Assembly (NCBI GenBank): GCA_003505155.1
Contig: DNYJ01000012.1
Span: forward strand, 11,621-23,865
Reading direction: 5' to 3'
Length of the DNA: 12,245 nt
Source of the DNA: Candidatus Uhrbacteria bacterium
Lineage (GTDB): Bacteria > Patescibacteriota > Patescibacteriia > UBA9934 > UBA10169
Shown here: piece after piece, positions 6,352 to 11,323 of the stretch
How positions within the stretch are numbered: the first letter of the stretch is position 1
How the letters are laid out: each line of letters starts with the position of its first letter
Made by a program: the position numbers and the translations under genes
Notes under the pieces: model-generated
Databases searched by the model: none
Told to the model about the DNA's origin: nothing
The model's input: only the letters and a program-made list of their open reading frames with translations

Positions 6352-6361
6352 ATGATATCAT
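6352..6361. promoter_or_regulatory. Palindromic extended -10 shared by VUT gene and mutY
   Basis: ATGATATCAT (6352-6361) is self-complementary and gives TGATATCAT, an extended -10, on both strands. On the plus strand it ends eight bases before the mutY ATG (6370), implying a leaderless mRNA; on the minus strand it would start about 70 bases before the VUT ATG. No clear -35. Confidence 0.5.
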
Positions 6362-6369
6362 AGTCGAAC

Positions 6370-7260
6370 ATGAAACTATCCACTCGACTGCTTCGGTGGT
6401 ACGACAAGGAAGGACGGGATTTGCCGTGGAGGAAAACTCGAGATCCTTATCGTATCCTCGTTTCCGAAATGATGCTCCAACAAACGCAGGTGGATCGGGT
6501 GAAAATATTTTACCGCGCGTGGCTCAAACGATTTCCGACGTGGAAGTCTCTGGCTCGTGGAAGCAATGCCCAAGTGATTCGCGCGTGGGCGGGGCTTGGC
6601 TATAATCGCCGCGCGCTTGCTTTGCGCGACATTGCGCGCGAGGTTGTGCACTTGGGCGTTCCAAAGACGGAGGAGGAATGGAGAAAGCTCAAGGGCATTG
6701 GAGCGTACACGGCCGCAGCCGTTTCGATTTTTGCTCAAAACAAAAAAACCTTGCCAGTAGATACGAATGTGCGCCGCGTTCTCGGCCGTCTCTTGCTTGA
6801 CAAGCCGTATCCGCAATCGTCCGTCTATTTACCCCTTCGGGCGAAGGGTTCCATCCTTCTTGGCGAAACAAACCGTCATGCGGATCTCGTTCAGGCGCTG
6901 TTTGATCTTGCTTCGAGTCACTGCACGAAGATTCCCGACTGCGCGGCGTGTCCTCTGCGAAGCGTTTGTCCCGCCGGCGCGAAGTTTCTTGCGGGGCGCG
7001 TCAAAACGCCTCGACGCATGATGCCAAAGCCTCGCGAGCGCATTCGTCAAGGGAAGAAATATCCCGACCGTATTTATCGGGGCCGCATCCTCCGCCTTGT
7101 GCGCGAGACGTCGCGCGGAGTTCGTCTCGAGGGACTCGGCAAGCGCGTTGATCCAGCCTTTGAAGCCGAAAGGGATACACAATGGCTTCTTGACATGATC
7201 TATCGACTGGAGAGGGACGAGCTTGTTATAATGAAACATCATAAACTTTATCTCTCATAA
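6370..7260 (+). CDS. mutY: A/G-specific adenine glycosylase MutY, C-terminally short
   Basis: The 296-residue protein removes adenine mispaired with 8-oxoguanine. Visible: catalytic Glu33 in VSEMMLQQTQV, WAGLGYNRRALAL (73-85), helix-hairpin-helix LKGIGAYTAAAV (107-118) with Tyr113 as in many MutY proteins, catalytic Asp131 in VDTNVRRVLGR, and four 4Fe-4S cysteines at 185, 191, 194 and 200. Spacing of the first two Cys is x5 rather than the usual x6. After residue ~205 there is only a ~90-residue tail (KKYPDRIYRGRILRL ... MKHHKLYLS) instead of the full Nudix-like 8-oxoG recognition domain of ~350-residue MutY proteins. Tyr113 and the Gln-rich motif favour MutY over endonuclease III. The stop is three bases before the DUF5671 gene, so the two form an operon. 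Start ATG is eight bases after an extended -10. Confidence 0.93.
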   Translation: MKLSTRLLRWYDKEGRDLPWRKTRDPYRILVSEMMLQQTQVDRVKIFYRAWLKRFPTWKSLARGSNAQVIRAWAGLGYNRRALALRDIAREVVHLGVPKTEEEWRKLKGIGAYTAAAVSIFAQNKKTLPVDTNVRRVLGRLLLDKPYPQSSVYLPLRAKGSILLGETNRHADLVQALFDLASSHCTKIPDCAACPLRSVCPAGAKFLAGRVKTPRRMMPKPRERIRQGKKYPDRIYRGRILRLVRETSRGVRLEGLGKRVDPAFEAERDTQWLLDMIYRLERDELVIMKHHKLYLS

Positions 7261-7263
7261 TTT

Positions 7264-8154
7264 ATGCAAGACACAGAAAAACGCCAGATGCATCGCGATT
7301 TTTTTCTTCACCTTATCGGCTTTATTACCCTCTATTGGTCCATGATCGCGCTCATCACCGTTCTGTTTCAGCTCGTGGATAAGGTGTTTCCCGACCAGCT
7401 TGAGTACTTTGGGAACGCCGATGATCCTCTGCGCTGGGGACTCTCGGGTGTCATTGTGTCATTTCCGGTCTTTGTCGGAATCATGATCTTTTTCCGCAGG
7501 AAAGAAATGAAGCGACCGAACTTTCCAATCTATTTCACGCTCTTCGTCACCGCGCTTACGGCTATCGTGGATGTGTCCGTTCTGATCTATCGTCTGACGG
7601 GGGGCGATATCACATGGCGATTTGTCTTGAAGATTCTCGCCGTGCTCCTTGTTACCGGCTCCGTGTTTGCGTTTGAGATGTGGCAGTTGAAGCGCGAGAG
7701 TTTTGAGATGAAACTCTTGCCTCGCCTTCTGACGAGCTTCTCGTACCTTCTCGTCCTTATTGCTGTCGTGCTCGGCTTCATCGTCGTCGGTTCGCCGGCA
7801 TCGCAGCGCGCAGTGAAGTACGACATGGAACGGATCAACGATCTTCGAGCTTTGCAATACGAGATTCTCAACTTCTATGACCGCGAAGACACTCTACCAA
7901 GTGATCTCTCGAGTTTCCGCGGCGGCATCACGAAGGATCCGAAGACGGATGAATCTTACGAGTACCGGGTGGTTGATGAAGACACCTTCGAAGTCTGCGC
8001 CGTCTTTGATAAGGACTATGAAGAGAGCAATTCCTCCGGATATTATCCATACATGGAGCGCGCCGAACTGTTTGAATATAAAGCCGGCAAAACCTGTTTC
8101 GAACGCAGTGTTGATTGGGATGACAACGGCGGCTTCTTCAAACTGAAAGGCTGA
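7264..8154 (+). CDS. DUF5671-like multi-span membrane protein with soluble C-terminal domain
   Basis: The 296-residue protein has an N-terminal membrane region with about five hydrophobic segments (residues ~15-38, 58-77, 89-110, 120-140, 156-178). It matches the general pattern of DUF5671 proteins, common in CPR bacteria: LIGFITLYWSMIALITVLFQLVDKVFPD, then LRWGLSGVIVSFPVFVGIM. After a last hydrophobic stretch ending VVGSPASQR, a ~110-residue soluble part begins (KYDMERINDLRALQYEILNFYD, then LPSDL, TKDPKTDESYEYRV, FEVCAVFD). This resembles the head of GspG-like pilins. Function is unknown; the tail probably faces outside the membrane. The gene is three bases after mutY and is followed by a strong terminator. 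No Shine-Dalgarno is seen; translation may be coupled to mutY. Confidence 0.8.
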   Translation: MQDTEKRQMHRDFFLHLIGFITLYWSMIALITVLFQLVDKVFPDQLEYFGNADDPLRWGLSGVIVSFPVFVGIMIFFRRKEMKRPNFPIYFTLFVTALTAIVDVSVLIYRLTGGDITWRFVLKILAVLLVTGSVFAFEMWQLKRESFEMKLLPRLLTSFSYLLVLIAVVLGFIVVGSPASQRAVKYDMERINDLRALQYEILNFYDREDTLPSDLSSFRGGITKDPKTDESYEYRVVDEDTFEVCAVFDKDYEESNSSGYYPYMERAELFEYKAGKTCFERSVDWDDNGGFFKLKG

Positions 8155-8161
8155 CGAATTT

Positions 8162-8210
8162 AAAAACACTCCCAGCCGAAGGCCTTGAGCCTGTCGAAAG
8201 GGGTGTTTTT
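8162..8210 (+). terminator. Intrinsic terminator of the mutY-DUF5671 operon
   Basis: AAAAACAC (8162-8169) plus CCC (8171-8173) pairs with GGG (8200-8202) and GTGTTTTT (8203-8210), ending in a T-run. The 26-base loop itself contains CCTT...AAGG with the segment TTGAGCCTGTCGAAAGG, which looks like a dispersed intergenic repeat lodged in the terminator loop. Confidence 0.8.
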
Positions 8211-8229
8211 AGTTTCACGAATCTTCTTA

Positions 8230-8354
8230 GCTGGCTTATCTATGTGATTTCATCCAGAGATCTTTTCGTGAAGTTGATCGTCGTACGAGTCGTTGCTTGC
8301 TGGTGTAACTATGTTGCTTTATCCAGAATCTGTGATCGTATGACGAGGAGGTTG
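8230..8354. repeat. Imperfect tandem direct repeat, period about 69 bases
   Basis: Two diverged copies start at 8230 and 8299. Shared landmarks in order are GCTGG, CTATGT, TTTCATCCAGA / TTTATCCAGA, TGATCGT, ACGAG and a closing GTTGC. Each also contains GCTGG ... CCAG as a short inverted pair. This intergenic stretch between the DUF5671 terminator and the GC-rich gene shows no gene. Confidence 0.5.
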
Positions 8355-8438
8355 CCCACTCGATGAACGCGAGACGCTCGTGTGCATGGGGTGGGCTACG
8401 AAGCGAACCGGTGGTTCTGCTTCATAGCGAGAGGGGTG

Positions 8439-8472
8439 CCTCGAGAGCCGTCGTCTTGGACGGCTCTCGAGG
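8439..8472 (-). terminator. Strong hairpin just after the GC-rich orphan gene, probable 3' end
   Basis: CCTCGAGAGCCGTC (8439-8452) pairs perfectly with GACGGCTCTCGAGG (8459-8472), a 14-bp stem with a 6-base loop. It begins eight bases downstream of the minus-strand stop at 8480. No T-tract follows, so it is terminator-like rather than a canonical intrinsic terminator. Confidence 0.55.
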
Positions 8473-8479
8473 GAGTGGA

Positions 8480-9382
8480 TCAGCGGATGCCGCAGGGGCG
8501 CATCTCCCACTGCTTGCGGCAGCGGGTGGAGCGCTTCCAGTGCGGGCTGGTCCCGCGCTGGTGGCTCCTGTACGCGCGGCACTCCACCGCCTTGTTCCCG
8601 CCGCGCGGTCGCTCGAGGCGGAGGTAGAAGATCTCGGCGTCTTCCTCGCGCCAGTCGATCTCCACCTCGGCAGCCTGCTTGGAGGAGGCGACCTCCTGAC
8701 GGAGTACGTCCTCGAACCATCGGCTGTCGAGCGCTTCCTCGAGGAGCGCGCGGTCCCGCTTCGGGTCGAGCTCCATGAGCCCAACAACCTCAGCGAGAAC
8801 GTGCCGCCAGACGATCTCTGGCTGGTCTTCACCCCAGCCGAGGAAGCCCGGCGCGAAGCCACATGCGACGCGCTGGATTTCGCCGCGCGCGATGGTGCGG
8901 GCGAAGTCGAGGCGGCGCGTGTGCATGGCCTCGGCCTCGAGTTCGGGGCTCGTGTGACCGCTCTCGCCGCGCTCCGCCTTCTGCCGCGCGACGAAGTCGG
9001 CGAGCTCGGTGGGCGTGTGGCCGTTATGCCGGTCACGCACGCGCTCCACCACGCCCTCGAACATCCGGAGCTCGTCCGCGCGTGCCTCGTTGCGCAGGCG
9101 CGTCTGGAGTTCCCTGAGGGTCTGGGCCTGCTCGAGTCCGACCATGTTGTCGTGCCGGGCGTTGGGGCGCCAGGCGTAGACGAGGCGGCCGTGAAGTGGG
9201 TACTTGACCGTGTTGGGGTCGAAGTGCCGCTCGAGCACGGGCCGGTGCCTCATGGTGGTGGGGGGACGTAGGGAGGGGATGAAGCGAGCGAGCTGGCGGC
9301 TCACCTCGTCCTGGCGGGAGGTTTCTCGAACGATCTCGCGACGGTACTCCGCCGCGATCATCTCAACGACTCGACGTGCCAT
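8480..9382 (-). CDS. Unrecognised 300-residue protein in a GC-rich insert
   Basis: I do not recognise this protein. It starts MARRVVEMIAAEYRREIV and is rich in Arg and Glu throughout, with predicted helical stretches such as LRELQTRLRNEARADELRMFEG. An aromatic segment GFAPGFLGWGEDQPEIVWR is followed by a Cys/Arg-rich tail (ECRAYRSH ... RCRKQWEMRPCGIR). There is no signal peptide or membrane segment, so it should be cytoplasmic; the basic tail could bind nucleic acid, which is inference. I chose ATG 9380-9382 because AAAGGG lies eight bases upstream; a GTG at 9466 is in frame but would be read through a hairpin. The open antisense frame (8363-9271, +) is Ala/Gly/Leu/Val-rich and looks like a shadow. 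GC content and third-position GC are visibly higher than in all neighbours, and the clear Shine-Dalgarno is unusual here, so horizontal acquisition is likely. Confidence 0.68.
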   Translation of the reverse strand: MARRVVEMIAAEYRREIVRETSRQDEVSRQLARFIPSLRPPTTMRHRPVLERHFDPNTVKYPLHGRLVYAWRPNARHDNMVGLEQAQTLRELQTRLRNEARADELRMFEGVVERVRDRHNGHTPTELADFVARQKAERGESGHTSPELEAEAMHTRRLDFARTIARGEIQRVACGFAPGFLGWGEDQPEIVWRHVLAEVVGLMELDPKRDRALLEEALDSRWFEDVLRQEVASSKQAAEVEIDWREEDAEIFYLRLERPRGGNKAVECRAYRSHQRGTSPHWKRSTRCRKQWEMRPCGIR

Positions 9383-9405
9383 GTCAGTCACCCTTTCTGG
9401 TGCAC

Positions 9406-9462
9406 AATGCACCCATGAGAGAAGGACTGACGCACGGCCGGCCCTTCCCTCATGGGTGCATT
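9406..9462. repeat. 19-pair inverted repeat just upstream of the orphan gene's ribosome binding site
   Basis: AATGCACCCATGAG (9406-9419) is the exact complement of CTCATGGGTGCATT (9449-9462). Inside, GAAGG (9421-9425) pairs with CCTTC (9443-9447) after a single A/C mismatch. The loop is 17 bases. Its near end is about 11 bases from the AAAGGG ribosome binding site of the gene starting at 9382. Confidence 0.8.
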
Positions 9463-9568
9463 GCACGCCTTCGAGGTGGCCAACGATGCGATGTCGGTCG
9501 GATCCGTCAGGTGGATCAGTCCGCCCGGCCGCGCCGGGGATCAGTCTTGTCGTGAAGGGGCTACGCCC

Positions 9569-9607
9569 CTATGGACTCAGACTGTCGTACTGGTGGATGT
9601 CAAACAT
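9569..9607 (-). CDS. 12-codon upstream ORF (candidate leader peptide)
   Basis: The sequence reads MFDIHQYDSLSP then TAG. Five bases before the ATG is AAAAGGAG, the best Shine-Dalgarno in the window. The stop codon overlaps the start of a GGGGC/GCCCC hairpin. It lies within the predicted leader of the orphan gene, 186 bases before its ATG. The peptide has no run of one amino acid, so classic amino-acid attenuation is not indicated. Translation is inferred only from the ribosome binding site. Confidence 0.45.
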   Translation of the reverse strand: MFDIHQYDSLSP

Positions 9608-9669
9608 CCGTTCTCCTTTTCTCTCCGAAGGCTCAGGTGAATCGAAGATTGAGCCAAGACGAAGAAGCT

Positions 9670-9698
9670 AAAATAACAGAAAAATCTGTTTTTGTCAA
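9670..9698 (-). promoter_or_regulatory. Strong promoter of the GC-rich orphan gene
   Basis: TTGACA (9698-9693) is followed after exactly 17 bases by TATTTT (9675-9670), preceded by TGT (9678-9676), an extended -10. Expected start is near 9662. Confidence 0.68.
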
Positions 9699-9717
9699 CA
9701 GGTCAAAACTCCGACTC

Positions 9718-9726
9718 TGCTAAAAT
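9718..9726 (+). promoter_or_regulatory. Upstream extended -10 (P1) before the AP endonuclease gene
   Basis: TGCTAAAAT (9718-9726) is identical to the second box at 9780-9788. A transcript from here would contain the 28-bp palindrome. No clear -35. A third GCTAAAAT (9667-9674) lacks the preceding T. Confidence 0.4.
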
Positions 9727-9741
9727 AAGGCAACTTTTCAA

Positions 9742-9769
9742 CTAGCTCCTGAGCTAGCTCAGGAGCTAG
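9742..9769. repeat. 28-bp perfect palindrome upstream of the AP endonuclease gene
   Basis: The arm CTAGCTCCTGAGCT (9742-9755) is followed immediately by its exact reverse complement AGCTCAGGAGCTAG (9756-9769), with no spacer. No T-run follows. It covers the -35 position of the P2 promoter (9780-9788), so it could be an operator for a dimeric regulator or a cruciform-type repeat. Confidence 0.8.
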
Positions 9770-9779
9770 GTAAAAATTT

Positions 9780-9788
9780 TGCTAAAAT
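9780..9788 (+). promoter_or_regulatory. Extended -10 (P2) of the AP endonuclease gene
   Basis: TGCTAAAAT (9780-9788) ends 15 bases before the ATG at 9804, giving an expected untranslated leader of under ten bases. The -35 position falls inside the palindrome and shows no consensus. Confidence 0.5.
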
Positions 9789-9803
9789 GAAAGGCCGTGC
9801 AAT

Positions 9804-10607
9804 ATGTCACAAAAGACACTCAAAATAATTTCTTGGAATGTGAATGGAATTCGGGCTGTCCTCAAGAAAGGTTTTTTAGAGTTCATTCAACAGCACGATC
9901 CGGACATCCTTTGCTTGCAGGAAACAAAAGCCGAGCGCGGGCAGGTGGAGCTCGACCTTCCGCAATATGAGGAGTATTGGAATTCAGCCGAGCGCAAGGG
10001 GTATGCGGGGACAGCGATTTTTACAAAGATGAAGCCTCGTCAAATTCTCTTCGATCTCGACGTCGTTAAAAACGACGAGCTGAAAGATGCTTTTGGCAAC
10101 ACGCAAACGGAGGGCCGCGTCGTCTCCGCCGAGTTTGATGACTTCATTCTCGTCAACGTCTACACACCCAACGCCAAGCGTGATCTCGCACGCCTCAACT
10201 ATCGCCACGACGTTTGGGATCCGCTCTTTCTCAAGTACCTGGGGAAGCTCGAGAAGAAAAAACCCGTCATCGTTTGCGGAGACTTCAATGTCGCGCACAA
10301 GGAGATTGATATCGCGCGTCCGAAGGAGAATGTGAAGAACGCCGGTTTCACATCCGAAGAGCGCGAGGGATTCGATAAGATCATCAAAGCTGGATTCATT
10401 GACACCTTTCGCGAACTCTATCCCGACAGACAAGAAGCCTATTCGTGGTGGAGTCATTTCGCAAAATCGCGCGAACGCAACATCGGCTGGCGCATTGACC
10501 ATGTGTGCATTTCGCCAAAACTTACGTCGCGTCTCAAGGATGCTTTCATTCTGCCTGAAGTTATTGGATCCGATCATTGTCCGGTGGGAATAGAGATGGA
10601 GTTGTGA
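9804..10607 (+). CDS. xth: Exodeoxyribonuclease III / AP endonuclease (ExoA/Xth family)
   Basis: The 267-residue protein is a complete EEP-fold AP endonuclease, which cuts abasic sites and trims 3' blocking groups in base-excision repair. All catalytic elements are visible: Asn12 in SWNVNGIRA, Glu40 in LQETK, Tyr120 in VYTPN, Asp160 and Asn162 in GDFNVAHKEID, YSWWS (213-217), Asp232 in GWRIDHVCIS, and Asp257-His258 in GSDHCPVGI. Length and the GDFNVAHKEID motif fit the ExoA/XthA family. A weak AAAGG lies nine bases before the ATG. It is the first gene of an operon with the VTT membrane protein, which starts after a single base. A perfect palindrome and two identical extended -10 boxes precede it, suggesting regulated expression. 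Confidence 0.97.
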   Translation: MSQKTLKIISWNVNGIRAVLKKGFLEFIQQHDPDILCLQETKAERGQVELDLPQYEEYWNSAERKGYAGTAIFTKMKPRQILFDLDVVKNDELKDAFGNTQTEGRVVSAEFDDFILVNVYTPNAKRDLARLNYRHDVWDPLFLKYLGKLEKKKPVIVCGDFNVAHKEIDIARPKENVKNAGFTSEEREGFDKIIKAGFIDTFRELYPDRQEAYSWWSHFAKSRERNIGWRIDHVCISPKLTSRLKDAFILPEVIGSDHCPVGIEMEL

Positions 10608-10608
10608 T

Positions 10609-11178
10609 ATGAGAGCGGTCGTGACCACACTTCGTCATCATAAGTATGTCGCGGGCATCGTCCTATTAATGGTTGTCTCCGTTCTTGCCTCGTGGTTGCT
10701 TGCAGATGAAATTCGCCTTGCCGATGTCTCCGCGCTTGAAGCGTTCTTGGAACGACTCGGCGTGTGGGGCCCCGTCGCTCTCATCGCGTTCGTGACGATC
10801 GAAGTCGTGATCGCGCCGATTCCCGGCGGCGTACCTCCGATTGTCGCCGGCGCGCTTTACGGCTTTGAGGGGTTTCTTTACGTTTGGATGGGAAACATCA
10901 TTGGATCAAGCATCGCCTTTTGGCTGGCTCGGTGGCTTGGAATCGGGTTGGTGCGTCGGCTCGATCCTAAATTCGACGAACGCGGCTATCTCGAACAAGT
11001 TCGACGCCTGTGGTTTTTCTACTTCATCCCGCTCATGCCGGTAGACATCTTGAGTTTCGCCTTCGGACTTTCCCGCGTCCGCTTCCGTCTCTTTTTCGCC
11101 GTCAGTTCTATCGGCTTTTTCGTTAGTATGGGGCTTTTGACGCTCTTTGGAGACTCTCTCGCTCGTCTTATCTTTTGA
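10609..11178 (+). CDS. VTT-domain (TVP38/TMEM64, DedA-like) membrane protein
   Basis: The 189-residue protein has an N-terminal membrane segment (about 14-32), then the VTT/SNARE-associated core. LGVWGPVALIAFVTIEVVIAPIPGGVPPIVAG has the Pro/Gly-rich re-entrant segment, GNIIGSSIAFWLARWLG follows, then FYFIPLMPVDILSFAFGLSRV and a final helix (ISSIGFFVSMGLLTLFG region). Members of this superfamily act as phospholipid scramblases or flippases, or support membrane homeostasis; the substrate here is unknown. The start ATG follows the xth stop after one base (TGATATG), with GGAG seven bases upstream inside xth, so translation is coupled. Functional connection to DNA repair is not implied. Confidence 0.9.
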   Translation: MRAVVTTLRHHKYVAGIVLLMVVSVLASWLLADEIRLADVSALEAFLERLGVWGPVALIAFVTIEVVIAPIPGGVPPIVAGALYGFEGFLYVWMGNIIGSSIAFWLARWLGIGLVRRLDPKFDERGYLEQVRRLWFFYFIPLMPVDILSFAFGLSRVRFRLFFAVSSIGFFVSMGLLTLFGDSLARLIF

Positions 11179-11212
11179 AAACAAAAACCCGCGCGCTCTC
11201 GCCACGCACGGG
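11176..11212 (-). terminator. Intrinsic terminator of the Nudix gene
   Basis: On the minus strand CCCGTGCG (11212-11205) pairs with CGCGCGGG (11195-11188), including one G-U pair, and is followed by TTTTTGTTTTC. It overlaps the end of the VTT gene, which is convergent. The remaining 11213-11283 stretch shows nothing recognisable. Confidence 0.7.
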
Positions 11213-11283
11213 CTCTCTGCCGTGAGATGAACTCTTGGCGCGGCCACCTTACTTTCTTTCAAAAACTTGTCAAGAGCTTATTG

Positions 11284-11323
11284 TGAGTATTCAACCCTTT
11301 AGTTAAATGGTTGAATAGGCTCA
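11284..11323. repeat. Inverted repeat overlapping the Nudix stop codon
   Basis: TATTCAACC (11288-11296) pairs with GGTTGAATA (11309-11317). TGAG (11284-11287) and CTCA (11320-11323) extend it across a two-base bulge. The outer arm includes the Nudix TGA (11321-11323). No T-run follows on either strand, so it is a 3' hairpin rather than a canonical terminator. Confidence 0.6.

Larger units (their letters stand above)
9383..9662 (-). promoter_or_regulatory. Structured ~280 nt 5' leader of the GC-rich orphan gene
   Basis: From the predicted start near 9662 leftward the leader holds, in order: a 6-bp hairpin (9650-9655/9630-9635, GGCTCA arms); a Shine-Dalgarno AAAAGGAG (9620-9613) with a 12-codon ORF; a hairpin at the ORF stop (AGGGGC 9556-9561 / GCCCCT 9565-9570); a GC hairpin (9524-9529/9533-9538) between two copies of GGATCAGTC (9513-9521, 9538-9546); and a long inverted repeat (9406-9462). 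The design resembles a leader-peptide or attenuator arrangement, but no ligand or regulator can be named. Confidence 0.5.

Noticed and set aside
8363..9271. 302-codon plus-strand open frame antisense to the orphan gene
   Set aside because: Ala/Gly/Leu/Val-rich composition typical of the complement of a GC-rich gene; the minus frame has the promoter, the ribosome binding site and a more protein-like composition.
9388..9453. 21-codon ORF starting at ATG 9451-9453 (minus) inside the leader inverted repeat
   Set aside because: No ribosome binding site and the sequence is dictated by the inverted repeat; too weak to report as a gene.
9401..9467. Integron attC site
   Set aside because: A large folded repeat is present but the RYYYAAC/GTTRRRY core sites and an integrase are not seen.
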